Shown here: one piece after another, positions 1-15,585 of the stretch
Layout: the number at the start of each line of letters is the position of its first letter
Position numbering within the stretch: position 1 is the stretch's first letter
DNA from: Gadus chalcogrammus
Taxonomy: Eukaryota > Chordata > Actinopteri > Gadiformes > Gadidae
NCBI RefSeq assembly: GCF_026213295.1
Contig: NC_079414.1
Span: 16,768,897 to 16,832,896 of the forward strand
DNA: 64,000 bases
Reading direction: 5' to 3'
Position numbers and translations under genes: made by a program
The notes under the pieces: generated by a model
Told to the model about the DNA's origin: nothing
Database searches by the model: none
Seen by the model: the letters and a program-made list of their open reading frames with translations, nothing else

Positions 1-312
1 ATGCAGGCTATACTGAACAAAAAAAGTGCAAAACAAATCACACAAAAGAGTTTCACTAATCTATGTTTATGGATGGGATCAAAAGGGTTTAATTTACATG
101 TGCTCAACGCCGGGGAATGATTCATTCAAGCAGAACAAAGGACACAACTCTACATTGGCCCTTATCACCTCCAGCAGGTTCACCAGCACACACAATGAAT
201 CAAGTGCAGACACACACCTGCTCACAAGCATGAACACACACACACATACACATGTAGGCCCACAACCACACACATGCTCTCACACACACGCACATACCTG
301 CGCACATACACC

Positions 313-3230
<2,918 letters not shown>

Positions 3231-3459
3231 CCAAACACACCCAACTAAAGCCCCCTTAGCACACCCACACACACACACACGCAAACACAGGCACGGCCGA
3301 TCAGAAACAGAATCATTGTAAATCCATCTAGATGACGGCAATATTCAATAAACGGTACCACAGATTTTAGCTCCCCATCATCACCTCTCTGCCATTAAAT
3401 GCATTTAAGCCCCTGCACCACAGCTCTCTTATTGGGGAATCTATGACATTTACAGATTT

Positions 3460-3735
3460 ATTATTACAGATTGCTAACGAATAAAAATAAAGATTACGGC
3501 TATGAAGGCAAAAGTAACATGCTTTGCCTTTGATTTTTTAAATACAAAGCGTATTGCCGGAAATGATGTCGTTAGCGGAAAAATAATAGCCCTTGCGGCT
3601 GCGTCGCCTCGACGCAAGGTTACAATTTTTGTGAGCCGCACGTCAGGCCCTTGCAGTGGACCCAAGGAGGGTCCGCAAGGACGTAGCGGGTCCGTAACCC
3701 CCTTGCGTTGCGTGAACGTGCGACCATAATATATA
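3460..3735. other. GC-rich segment with interleaved palindromes
   Basis: Several CCTTGCG/CGCAAGG motifs alternate in opposite orientation between 3590 and 3715. One hairpin pairs CCTTGCagTGGACCC with GGGTCCGCAAGG around a 5-nt loop (3650-3681). It may be a MITE or an old CpG-rich relic; no ends or target duplication were found. The rest of 3224-4469 shows nothing recognisable. Confidence 0.45.
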
Positions 3736-4473
3736 TATTTCAATTGTATTCAGAGAAAACCCCTTGAGATGAACCATCTCGTTTTTCGATGGGACCTCAC
3801 AAAAAAATAAACATTACAAACATACAGCGGACAAAAGCTCTCCCTCACACCAAAACCACAGATAACTTCCTCATACCAACCAGGAGATATCATAATCAGC
3901 CCATTAGTTCTGCATCTAAATACAACTAAAAGGTGCTGCAACAAAAAAATACCCAAGCAGTTTGGACAGTTGAAGCCCTTTGAGGCCACCTGCTCACATA
4001 GTCACTTTAAACCAGACCACAGGCTTCCAGAAACAGATGAATCGGCACACATTCTTCACTATCAGTATTCAATTGGTTGTTTTGTTTTCGGTGGTTCTTT
4101 TCTACACAAACCTGGATCTGTGTCATCTAGTTCTACGTCAAGCATTAAGACACTATTGCTGTTATCTTCGGCTAGCATCAGCCAGACCCGGCCAGAGGTT
4201 GGTGGTTGTTGCCTCTGGCATCATCTCTAACCAAAATGTACTTTCCCAAACACATGACTAGGTGGAAAGCGTAGATAAGAGTATAGGTGTAGGTGTATAG
4301 GTATAGGTGAAGATGTTAATCGCTCTATCAGTTAACCATTCATGCGCTTGTTGCCTAGCGCAAGGCTAAACCTTGCTCTTCGCACGTGCACCGGAGCTAG
4401 CATGAATAAGGCCCCATTCACAACCTTTCCTTTGACACATTACAGGAAAATCATCATAAAAGTTTTTTATTAA

Positions 4474-5494
4474 AGGTCCCATGGCGTGCTACTTTATGGA
4501 TGCTTATATATAGGTGTTAGTGGGCCCTTAATACAGTATTTGAAGACGTTCAAGAAATTCAGCTTTGGCAGAATTACAGCCACTACGAGCTTTCCACAAA
4601 CGTGCCGTTTATTAGAGGCGGGTCAAGGTGGAGGGTGGGGGTGTGGCCCTGAGAAGCTTGCGGCAACGGTACCATGCGCTAATGTTTACAGTGGATGTAT
4701 CGCAATGGCGAGGCGCTGACAGCTTTTGACCGTGTTCTGTAAATATTCTAGAACTATCCGGCTGCTCCGGCGGGAGTCCGGGAGCTCTATATCTAAATAA
4801 TATCATATTATACATGGATATCTATATCATATAATATATATTATCACGGCCAAAAGCTGTGTGCGCCTCCAGACGATCTTATGAATCTCAAACGACTGTG
4901 TCGGGTTCTCCGACGTCTCTGGTTCTTCCAATTCCACATCAATCTGAAGTAGACTGAACCGCGACATGCAGGAGAAAGGGATTGTTGACCACGATTGTCT
5001 CCCGCCGCGTGGCAGCACCACCGCCGCGTGGCACCACCACCGCCGCGTGGCACCACCACCGCCGCGTGGCACCACCACCGCCGCGTGGCACCACCACCGC
5101 CGCGAGGCACCACCACCGCCGCGAGGCACCACCGCCGCGAGGTGTTATGCGCCATAACACCAACAGCAGAACGGTTATCCAAATAACAAAGAACACTGTA
5201 CAACACTTGCGTTACAGTGTGTTCATTCCCACACACGCACGTGGCGCTCGCACGGTCATAGCTCATTGGGCAAAGCAGAGAAAAGGGAGGTAACATGTCC
5301 CCGGATAATGACATATTGGGAAAGTTCCAAATCGGCGCGTTTGAGCTTTGTTTTTTCAAAGGCAGAAAAGGATACCTAGAGCTCGTTTTAAACCTAACGC
5401 CATTTCTAGTTACTGGGAGACCATAGGCAGGCTAAGGGAACTCATATTAATATCAGAAAACCTCATGAGGTGACATTATCATGCCATCGAACCT
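4474..5494. mobile_element. TTAA-flanked DNA transposon (Kolobok-like), 1021 bp
   Basis: The 5' end AGGTCCCATGGCGTG and the reverse complement of the 3' end, AGGTTCGATGGCATG, are imperfect terminal inverted repeats. Both are flanked by TTAA (4470-4473, 5495-5498), the target used by Kolobok and piggyBac elements. The ends do not begin CCC like piggyBac, so Kolobok-like is preferred. The subterminal text is familiar from an abundant teleost repeat family. No full transposase frame remains. A GC-rich 19-bp minisatellite sits in the middle. Confidence 0.75.
5002..5142. repeat. 19-bp GC-rich minisatellite inside the TTAA element
   Basis: The unit CCGCCGCGTGGCACCACCA repeats about seven times with exact 19-bp spacing (GTGG/GAGG cores at 5009, 5028, 5047, 5066, 5085, 5104, 5123), then once shortened to 16 bp. 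The last three cores carry GAGG instead of GTGG, so a point change spread through the 3' units. Because 19 is not a multiple of three and the unit has no stop in any frame, all nearby frames look open; none should be taken as a gene. Confidence 0.95.
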
Positions 5495-5659
5495 TTAAGC
5501 TCGCAGTGTGGGGTTTGTCTGCGTGTGCGCTGCCTGCGATACACCGTACAAGGCCATGGTAGATTGCAGAGCGTATTATGATTTAAAGCATTTATATAAC
5601 AGGATGCAGCTCCTAGCTAACCCCCAGGCCAATAAGGCTACAGGCTGTGCATGATCTTT

Positions 5660-5664
<5 letters not shown>

Positions 5665-5730
<66 letters not shown>

Positions 5731-5773
5731 ATGGTCATGCACACACACACACACACACGCACACACAGAGACA

Positions 5774-5816
<43 letters not shown>

Positions 5817-5818
5817 TA

Positions 5819-5861
<43 letters not shown>

Positions 5862-5878
5862 CGCACGCACGCACGCAC

Positions 5879-5910
<32 letters not shown>

Positions 5911-5970
5911 GCACGCACGCACGCACGCACGGCACGCACGCCGCCGCACGACGCACGCACGCTACGCACG

Positions 5971-6009
<39 letters not shown>

Positions 6010-6176
6010 CAGCACGCACGCACGCAACGCACGCACGCACGCACGCAACGCACGCACGCAAGCACGCCACGCACGCACGCACGCCACGCACGCACGGCCC
6101 GCACGCCACGCACGCACGCACGACGCGACGCACGCACGCACGCACGCCACGCACGCACGCACGCCACGCACGCACG

Positions 6177-6213
<37 letters not shown>
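5665..6213. repeat. Compound microsatellite: (CA)n - (ACGC)n - (CA)n
   Basis: A (CA)n run (5665-5725), a degenerate bridge, about 410 bp of ACGC tetranucleotides (5772-6182) with small indels (GCTACG, GCCGC, GGCACG), and a closing (CA)n run (6182-6213). The ACGC part is CpG-dense by construction. All long open frames here are Arg-Thr-His-Ala or Cys-Val-Arg-Ala repeats without meaning. Confidence 0.97.
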
Positions 6214-6216
<3 letters not shown>

Positions 6217-8282
6217 ACACACACAGATGCAGGCATGCACAAAAATATGGTAGTGCAGAGCCTGAAGTGTTCCCCTCTTCAAACAGTTACATGGAGGAAA
6301 GGAAACAGCTAGAATCAAACCCTCTCTCAGCTCCCTTTAAAGAAGCAGGTGACAATTACCCAGATCAATTGCTCAGTCACAGAGACAGTGATTGGCCCGG
6401 CTCCTCAGCACCTCCACGTCGTGTGAACATCTGAAGCCGACACAATGTGCCCATTGCAGGAACACCAACGTTGAATCCAGAACTGACCGTTCACCTGTTC
6501 GAGTCAAGCAATGCTTTATAGACTCTTGAAGTCCCTTAGGCTGATCGGTGTTAGTTAGCTGTAGCATTGTTTTGGACTCTGGAAAGCACTCGGGAATGTG
6601 ATATATTTACTTTTACTGGGTGACAGTCAATTACTACAACTAGGGAAATAAAATATAACAATTACAAAGCTTGCTTTTCAGATTTACGTTGCTAAAGAAA
6701 GAAGAGGTGTATGAAACCCCTTTGAAATGCTGAGCCATCATCAGTTACCATGGCATCAAAAGTGTTAGGCGTGTGTGTCGGTTCAACAGTGTGGCCAGAC
6801 GTCTGTTTGTTTATTTCAGGGTCAGCTGTAACAGGCGTCTAGGTGCATGATGATTAAATAAGGCTGGTAAAAGTCCTTCTTTCTGGAAGAGTCTGGATAA
6901 ACATATGCCCTGTCTATGTGTGTGTGTTCTAGAGGTGTGTTACAATGATACTGGTGGTACTTGCCACTAAATCCAGGCATTGTTACAGGACTCATCTCTG
7001 TAATGGCCAAAAGCAATATGATACACATGTTGTTATCATTTTACTATTGATCCCTCTCTATTCCTCTCTCTCAGTCTCGCCCCCTCTCCCTCTCTCCCTC
7101 TCTGCCTCTCCCTCTCCCTCCCTCCCTCTCCCTCTCCCTCTCTCTCTCTCTCTCTCCCTCTCTCTCTTGCCCGGTCAGTCACAGGGGTGTGCCCTTCTTT
7201 TTTAATTTGATTTGCAACAAAGGCCAACAAAGGAAACGGTTTACAAATATATTGCAATGAATTACATCGTGATGTATCACATCCGACCAATAGGGACAGC
7301 CCTGAATCCATTTGCATGGTATTTTCCTTTTCATCGATGAAACAGTTTATCGTGATGCATCTCACCTCGGCTGTTGGACAGATTGCACAATAGCCATGTT
7401 TTCATAAAAAGACACATTTGTATACACCAGTGTTTACATGCCCACTAACTCCCTCTGCCCATTGTTTTCCTTGTCTTACTGCTAGTTAAGTAGTTTCAGC
7501 ACTCGGGAGAGATCTACTGACTATGTCATCCCATAGGGGATCATCGAGGGCGAGATTATTAGTGCAGCACACATACCTACTACATTTCCCCATCTGTCAA
7601 CCTCTCGACAGCACCACTAACAGGATGCACAGTAGGTAGAGAGACGGGAAAGCCGAGTTGCCTCAGCGTGCTTGTTGTGTTGGGTTTCTCGGGCCCACAT
7701 TAGCTGCTTATGAGACATCTCTGTCATTTGACGTGCAGCAGCAAAACAGGTCCACGACACACGAGAGAGAGAGCTCTTTGTGAGACGGATATGATGCTTG
7801 TATTTGTCGTTTGGGGCTGTGGGACAGCGGGGATGAGTACATATGCAGATAACAAGATGCAAACATACATCATGCAAACATGTGATTTGTACATCACTCA
7901 TAAATAGTCCATGAGATTGGGAAATTGTTGATTCTTGAGACAAGGGAAGAAATTATAAGAAAAAAAACGGAGGGAAGGGACTTTTAGGGTCTTTAATGGC
8001 TCACCACTGTCCTTCCGGGGAACAGAGAGAAATATATCATCATCAATCTGAGTTAAGCAGACACTGGCAACCGACTGAGCATGTTTTCTCCAAGTCTCGT
8101 TTGAACTGTACATTTTGGTTGAGGGGTACACTAATCAAGGTGCACTCCTACTGGAATAATGAGCACCCACAGAAATCCGGTGATAGAAAGAATTGAGCTG
8201 CCGTATGTCTTGTGGCCGGTTCAGAGCCTTTAGCCTGTTAAAATGTCGGCCATTAATACACACACAGCCACGCAGTTTGCGC
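6214..8282. repeat. (CCTCTC/CT)n at 7057-7167 in otherwise unannotated intron
   Basis: A pyrimidine tract of about 110 bp made of CCCTCT and CT units. In the gene's sense orientation it is a GA-rich purine tract. The surrounding 2 kb shows no exon, transposon or RNA gene that I recognise. Confidence 0.85.
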
Positions 8283-8500
8283 ACGAATGTGCGTGCACAA
8301 GCACACAGAAACACACACAGAGACACACATACACACACATCCAAACACAGCCACGATGTGTACACACACAGACACCTCACTCCTACGGGCAAGCTCATCA
8401 GTCACTCAGTTAGCCATGGAAAATTCTGTGCACCGACACGCGTGCACACGCAGAATGCGCACACACAGACTCACGTAGACATGCATACTCAACTGTACAT

Positions 8501-8547
<47 letters not shown>
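8283..8547. repeat. CA-rich segment with unique core and (CA)n 8502-8547
   Basis: Degenerate CA-rich DNA surrounds a unique core (8375-8430) containing GGCAAGCTCATCAGTCACTC. A related core lies at 15467-15522 (GGCAAGCTCATCAATAGCTC), also set inside CA-rich DNA, so the two share a common origin. Confidence 0.8.
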
Positions 8548-8552
<5 letters not shown>

Positions 8553-11107
8553 ACCGCAACGCATCAGCACTTTCTACCTCTGTCTCCCCTCAAAGGAAAC
8601 CATTAAACTGCAAAGAACCCACAGGAAGAAGGGTTTGACAGAAAGAGGATTTTCTCAAGCACTCTCGCCCCACTCCCTCCCCAATCCACTCTCGAACCAC
8701 CCAAAAGAAAAAGAAAAACAACAATCTATGTTAGGACTAAACTCATTTCGACAAAGGGAGGCAAAGCTTATAAGCATCCCAGTGTGTGAGTCACCTGTGA
8801 CCCCTTAATTCATTTGTCTGCTAAGCCTCTATGGTGGGTGACAGAGCACCTGTAATGCAGAACTGGGGGAGTGGGGTGGGTCGGTGGACAGCGGCCCCAG
8901 CTTTAGTGCTGCCACTGATTGGGTCAGAGGGACGTTTGATTAAATGCTCAAATGAAAAATGTATTACCGAATTGATCCAGACAAATCCCACCTTGAAGAG
9001 GTGGGGTTTAGCGTTCTAATGCGCCACTGATTAGAAGGCGCCAGGCTACTTACTGCTCATGTAAGGACTACCTTGTGGAGACCGGGGGAGGGGGTTCTGT
9101 GGATGGTAGATGGGGATGTTTTTGCATGGCTCTGATCATTTTGACCAGATTTGCTATGACAGACCAGCAGCTGCCAAAAAACGGGAGAGCCAGGTCATGC
9201 ACATTTGTCATTGTCGTGTTTTTGTGAGGCTGGAAGGGATTTATAGATTTATAGATTTCAAGCAGCAAAACACAGGGGGAAAAGGGACTAGCGGCCACAA
9301 TGACCTTGAGCAGGTATGATGTAAAAGTGAAGCATCAAGCATTTTCCCCATTTCTATTTGTTTTTATCACTTGGTCTATTCTATATATAATTATATGACA
9401 CATGAAATATGATGGAAAATGAAGTTTTAAACAACAGTATGTAGTGTATGCGCCCCTGCCAGCAGCTATACCATGTCCTACTAGGATCCTGCTTGTAAAG
9501 TCACCTTTAGTATTCGATAATGGCAAATCAATTAGGGGATTGTATATTCCAGTTTCTTTCTCAAGTAAGTAATCAATTAACCCTAATTAATTATATTACG
9601 TCAATCAACCAATTAAATGAGGTAATAAGGCAGTTACCTAGGGAGGTTTTGTTGTAAATACCTTATTGTCGGCTCGGCAGGTACAATGAAAGCTAACCAG
9701 CAGGTGGTTAATGTCCTTTACCTCTTTTTTCACCTGTCTAAACGATTCCTTAGAAACTTTGTTTTTTCTTGTTTGCAAGTTAAAACAAAAGACAATAATG
9801 GCAGGCAGGATTTTTCTCTGAATAAATAACTTTTTTCCATTCACATGAAAGAGACAGAGTGCGTTTGTTGTTTTTTCTTTTGTTTGTTGTTTTAATGACG
9901 ACAAGTATCCGATATTTCGCCAGCGTAATGAGGTCTGCTTGCAGTAATTGCAGCATATTTTGGCTTCCAGTGCGGGGAAGTGCATCTCCTTGTGGCAGCC
10001 AACACAGCTCAGCAGAGGAGTGTTCGGCACTTTTTATTTTTTCCTTCTAAAGTAATTAGTCTCTCTGTTAAGATTTACATGGCTGCCTTGATTGAGCGTG
10101 CGCCGTTACAACAACTGTTTTCACGACTGACTGCGCCAGCCAGCCCCCCTTTCGCACCGTGGACTTAAACGTACACAAATATAGTACACACATGCACACG
10201 CACGCACGCATACACACGCACAATCTCTCTCTCTCTGGCAGAGCATTTCGCTTTGTTGTGGTTATTGTCGAGGGTACTTAACGATTTGAAACAAACCGAA
10301 AAAAAAAAAGAAAAAGTAAATTAAAAGAACATTGATTCTAAGGGGGGCTTGGTATAGAATGTCTGGTTGTATTTTTTTTATATAATTACACAGTCGCCCG
10401 CCTACCCTGCTTAGACCATCAAATTATTTTATAGCGGTCAAAAGGCTTTTCAGGGGTCACTTGTGTGTAATATGTTGCTCTGTTAACTGGCAGTCTGCTG
10501 TGTTTTGGTTTGGATGCCGAGGGGAACATGTAGCATGAAGTAGACATGATAGAATGAATGTTTATGCGTCAATAAAGTACGCCCGCAAGCGTTTTTTCAC
10601 AATAGTCCCAAGCCACTTTATTTGCCTTTAATTTTCAACTCGCTGGCACCAACACTTTTTATGAGTGAGCTAAATTTAAAATAATTCTCCCTTTATTAAG
10701 AAAAAAGTAGCTAAAAGCCTTAAAAGCAGGACCCTCCAATGGACACTTAGTCCAAGAATCCCTTCAAAGTCATTACAATTGAAATTAAAAAGCTTTTGGA
10801 GACTTGGCATATATAATAAAGTAAAAACAAAATCTAAAAATGAACAGCGATGTAAAGGTGGGATTTGATTTGTAGGCAAGCATTTTTATGTGTCTGGCAG
10901 GAAAAGGTAGGATAACTGTAATTTAAGGTCTACAGAACTGTATACACGTGAGGCCATTACTCAACAAATATAACCATTCATATCCCCAGCCCTCTCTCCA
11001 GTCTGCAGCGACTTCAACCGGACGAAAAAAATATTTGACGTTATTTTGTGAACACATGCACCTGGCTGTATGTCTGAGTGCATGTGTCAAAAAGCTTTGC
11101 TTACAGT

Positions 11108-11110
<3 letters not shown>
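8548..11110. other. Unannotated intron; possible conserved element at 9500-10080
   Basis: No exon or transposon seen. The AT-rich part 9530-9640 is dense in homeodomain-like TTAATTA/CAATTAA motifs, and 9900-10050 is a moderately complex, non-repetitive stretch; both look like candidate conserved noncoding DNA but this is only an impression. A short CA/CG-rich stretch lies at 10185-10235. Confidence 0.3.
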
Positions 11111-11163
<53 letters not shown>

Positions 11164-11182
11164 CTCTCATCTCCTCTCTCGC

Positions 11183-11261
<79 letters not shown>
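11111..11261. repeat. (TC)n tract, 150 bp, interrupted
   Basis: CT dinucleotides with a few CCTCTC and CATCTC interruptions between 11156 and 11220. In the sense strand of inpp4b it reads (GA)n. Confidence 0.97.
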
Positions 11262-11262
<1 letters not shown>

Positions 11263-11939
11263 AATCCACCTCTAAGGGTTCCTTTGTGCATTCCATTCAT
11301 CCTTATTTGCCTAAAAGCAACGAGTAAATTAGGGGCAGAATATGTGGAGTGCCCTTCCTGCCTTTTGGATTCTTCAGATTCTCCTCAGTCAAAAGGTTCA
11401 TAATCAGAATGAGAAATCATGCAAGACATCCAATACTCAATTCCTATCACCTCCACAGTTATGAATAACACCAAAGGTCAAACCACCACTACCAAGTAAA
11501 CAGCTAAAACCAAAGGAATCTGCAAATATTCCTTAAAATGCTGATTTTATGTTCATTTTACGAGTGCATTTTAAAAAGGGATGTCATACTTATCTACGAT
11601 GTGTCCAGAGGTTTATGACAGTTGCAAAAGATAAAACACTTTTGTTGAAGCTAACCCTTAATAAGTAAATATTATTTACTTATTAAGTAACACACACGCA
11701 CACACGCGCGCCCGCATTCATTCATTCTTTTTAACACTCACTCGCGGTGTAAAACAATGTTTTCTCACGATCAAATACTCATCAATCCTAAAAGTTATGG
11801 GCATGTACACGATGTCTGTGTCAAGAAAATATGCATTTACTGTACGGTGTTTGCAGATGCATTGATTTAAAAGTACAACTTATTACCGCTGTATCAGCTG
11901 TTCTTTCCCAAATAATTTACCAAGAATGAGTGGCTAGGT

Positions 11940-12274
11940 AGATAAGAGAAGCAAAGTGTATGCGCAAGGTTCAAAAGCAACATTATGCATGCGCCCTTAA
12001 AATAGCATCTGAACAACGCGCCGCTGACTTTAAACCAGGTATTTTCCTGGTTTGTGGCGCAAGTGGTTTCTGAAACGTCAAAATAGCACCAGGGAAGGTT
12101 TGCACCAGAACACGCCTCCTCCTTTCGCCGAGCCGCCCCTTGCGGCGCAAGATCATTCCCTAATTAACCGACGCGTGGCGCAGGAGAGAAAAGAGCGCTC
12201 TGCGCCAGTTGCAAACTAGCAACGACACATGCGCCAGTGATTAAGTCAATTGCGCCGGATGCAAGATAGGGCTC
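11940..12274. mobile_element. PIF/Harbinger-like element relic
   Basis: A run of motifs known from an abundant fish Harbinger family is present: TGCATGCGCCCTTAAAATAG, GCACCAGGGAAGGTTTGCACCAG, an ACACGCCTCCTC stretch and CAATTGCGCCGGATGCAAGA. The last leads to a terminal TAGGGCTC, the inverse of the family's GGGCCCTA end. Only this end is visible; no matching opposite terminus was found, so the copy is truncated on the left. No coding frame remains. Confidence 0.65.
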
Positions 12275-15200
12275 AAAGAGTGCAAGAAGAATTATTGCAT
12301 TCAACAAGTAACAAAAAACAAGTAAAAAAAAAAAGACGTTTTCAGTACCATACTTTGTATTGTTACACCTATCTATATATACCATATATACCAAGTAGTG
12401 ACAAAGAAACATTCCAAGAAACAATACTGGCAATTGTTTCATGGCCCACCATTATTCTGCCTTCCTCAAAGAGACTACAGAGGTTACAGAGTCATTATTG
12501 ACTTAATTAATCATTGACTATTCACAATAACAAATAATTACTGACAAAAATGAACAAAACATTATTGAGTTTCAGTCTTAAAACTAGATTAAACGAGACG
12601 TTTAAAAAGTCTATAAAGAATTATGCTCTTTCTCAAACAAGCGGAAGAAAATAACAACATAATTGTGATTAATGTCTATCTAAGCCTATAGCCATGGTCT
12701 GAGCTAAATTACTATTATTAAAAAGGACCAGGCTTTATTCATCGATACCGTATCCGTGTTCTGTACTGCAGATATAATTTAACAGCCCTGTGCTTACTAA
12801 ATTGCCATTGGCTGTCGCTCACTCAGCACAGTGAAATGTTGAAATAAGCTCCCAAGGTGCCCTTTAGCCTGGCAAGCAGCTTGCCAGAAGACCACTAAAG
12901 AAACTGACCTTTCAGAATGCTTCATTTAAACTCTGCATTTTGCCTATGCCCTGGCTTTCGTCTAACTAAAGGGGCGTTCAGTTGGGACGTTTTCGGGGCA
13001 TTGAACGCGACCAACTCTGTTGTTTTTCCTATGGGGAAAGCTGCGCTGACGCAGTACAGACCAAAAGGACATCATGTTTTCAGCCCTGGTTCCCCCATGG
13101 TTCCGCCCTGCCAGACCACACCCGATTGGCGGGAGTTCACAACGTGGTCGATGGAACAACCAGGAAATTAAATTCAAAACGAGTCCGCCAGTATACGTGG
13201 AATGTGATCGTATCACATATCACATGCCAAATGTGGGTTGCGATACACTCTCATTTGCATAAAGTTAATGAAGGTAAACTTTGGTCCTGCCCCCTGCCCC
13301 CGCCTGATGCAAGCCTTCCCACAATCCTTTGCCCCATGCGATATTGCGTATAATACAAAGTGAATGGAAGGCGTTGCCAATCGCGAGCGTTTCCCTCTGT
13401 TGGGGCTGGGCCGTTACACACATGAAGTGGTGTGGGAACATGGAGTTTATATCCTCAACACCATTGGCGCTAAAGTTCGTTCTGACACGACTCAGGGGCA
13501 ATACATCACGAGTACTCGGTGACATTAAGGCCACGTATTCGATTAGAGTTTTGGTATTTCTGGCATCGCCAATACTGATGAGTGACCTGAATGATGAGGC
13601 TGATTCTATAAAGGAGTTCGGCCAGCCGTCTTCTCTGCGGGGGAAAGCCAACCACAATTCTTCGTCCCGCGCCTGATCATGTTTCGATTCAGAAGGAGCA
13701 TGGAGAAGGGGCTATTCACAGTTGGTCCATTTCAATGTGTTGACTAGAGAGACAGAGAGTGAATCAGTGTGCTGCCTGCATCTCTGCAGTGAAATAAGGT
13801 TTTACCCATTTGAAACGGTAAAAGCCTAGTCCATGAACGGGAAACACTGTTGATCGCCGAGGATTCTGTCATTCTCAAAGAAAGTATGAAAAAAGATTAA
13901 AGATTTAAATGACCGCCCAAGTAACGTTTATTTATGGGAAACACTCCAATGGTGCATGGTGGCTGGCCTATAAGCAACTGTTGCCCCAGAACTTAGGGGC
14001 ATAAAGTGCAGTGTATATGACGCCATTGGCATGTGACCTCACCAAATGTAATGGACCGTTATCGATAATAAAAGTAAGGATATTTACGGGTTTGAACATT
14101 GTTGGAATTAATTGGGATGATGTATGTATGTGTATATCAAATATACAACATAGGTCGAGTTGTTTTTTTGATATTGTAGTGTGTAATGTAACATTATATC
14201 ATAACTTACAATATCCGATAAAAATAGCGCTGTAATTAAAGGCAAGGTCCCTTTGTTTGCCTGCAACCCTGATTGCAGGGAAGTGGCGGTAGAGGTGGTG
14301 GAAGAGGAGGAGAATACGTTGAACAAGATGCTGTGGTTTGTGTGAAAGAGCTCCTCCGGAGCCCAGAGCCACCTCTTGAGACGACAAGGACACTCAGGGA
14401 TCAGTTTCCAACCCACAATGAACAGCTAGGTGAGCCATTAGCAGAGTGTCTTCAAACATCGGCTCTCTGTGTTATTTTCTTCCAAACTTCATCGGTTTCT
14501 TGTGCAAAGAGATACACTCTCACTCTACATGGCTCTTTGGTAACTTTTGAAAATGTTGATGGTAAAATCGGGAAAGCTTGTGTACCGGTCCACAGGGGAT
14601 TAAACTCTGGGATTACATGCAGGGCCTTGTCTTGTCATCGGAAGGCAAACTATGCTGCAACGACCATACTGCAGATTTTAATTGCACTCATTTGCATACA
14701 GTTTAGGTTTATGTTAAGCCGTATCCATTTGTTGTCCTCTACAGGGTGCCTACAGGCACACAGCGGACATGAGGGGGTCCTCCCAGTACCTCTTGGTTGG
14801 GACTACCCCCAGCCAATACACTCCCCCCCCCCCCGCATCTGCAGAACATTTCTATTTAAATGTAAAATTTTTAGACTGGAGCTTTCTGATGTATGCTTCG
14901 CCTAAGGTGTGATGAACACATTCAAGGATTTCAACAGGGAACTGGGGAATAGGTGGGCATCAGACTGCATTGGGATTGCTTTGGAAGTGAGGAGTCACAG
15001 AGAAAGTGACAAAGCGGACGCGAGCCCCTGATCTTCATTGGTGAGGAAGAACTCGAGGCTGGACAGCTGACATTTAATAGAAGGATGTAGCCCTCATCCA
15101 CTGCCCTACTGCCTGCCTCTGAGCTCCTCCTGATATCTGTTCAATATTAATGACCGCGTAGCAATCACCCAAAATGTGTCAAAACCGATGCCCAAGGCAA

Positions 15201-15400
15201 AGGGATATCATCCGCAAGATCTTTTTGGTCTTCAAGAATCAATTTCCCCCTCTTTCCTGTCCAATACCTTTTTTAATATTTCTTAAGGAATAGCTCTGGC
15301 TATGCTAGATTGAATCCATGGCAATGACATATGCTATTTGATACTTGGAAGGTGTGGGATTAACTGCAGGAAACCACTGAAAAGAAGTGCCAAAGTTTTC
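12275..15400. other. Unannotated intron with two long open frames of unknown meaning
   Basis: Frames of about 115-130 codons lie on both strands at 13265-13676, and a 210-codon plus frame at 14273-14905. None shows a recognisable domain, splice-bounded exon or family motif. Poly-C at 14822-14834. I found no INPP4B exon here, although exon 5 would be expected somewhere below 18260. Confidence 0.4.
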
Positions 15401-15409
15401 TGTTTATGT

Positions 15410-15585
15410 GCTAATGTGGACACATCCACAGACATACAAACATACAGAAACACACACAAAGAAAAACACCTCACTCCAACCGGCAAGCTCATCAATAGCT
15501 CAGTTGGCCTTGGCAAATAGCTGCCCACACAAGCACACACTTGCAAACACAAACACGCATACACACACACACACACACACACGCA
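15410..15585. repeat. CA-rich segment with unique core related to 8375-8430
   Basis: A core with CACCTCACTCCAACCGGCAA and GCTCATCAATAGCTCAGTTG lies between degenerate and pure CA runs (to 15582). The core differs from the 8375-8430 copy at roughly one base in six. Confidence 0.75.

Noticed and set aside
5002..5142. CRISPR-like regular repeats
   Set aside because: The 19-bp units are contiguous without spacers, in a vertebrate transposon; it is a minisatellite.
4827..5359. Arg/Gly/His-rich frames around 5.0-5.15 kb
   Set aside because: Produced by the 19-bp minisatellite, which has no stop codon in any frame.
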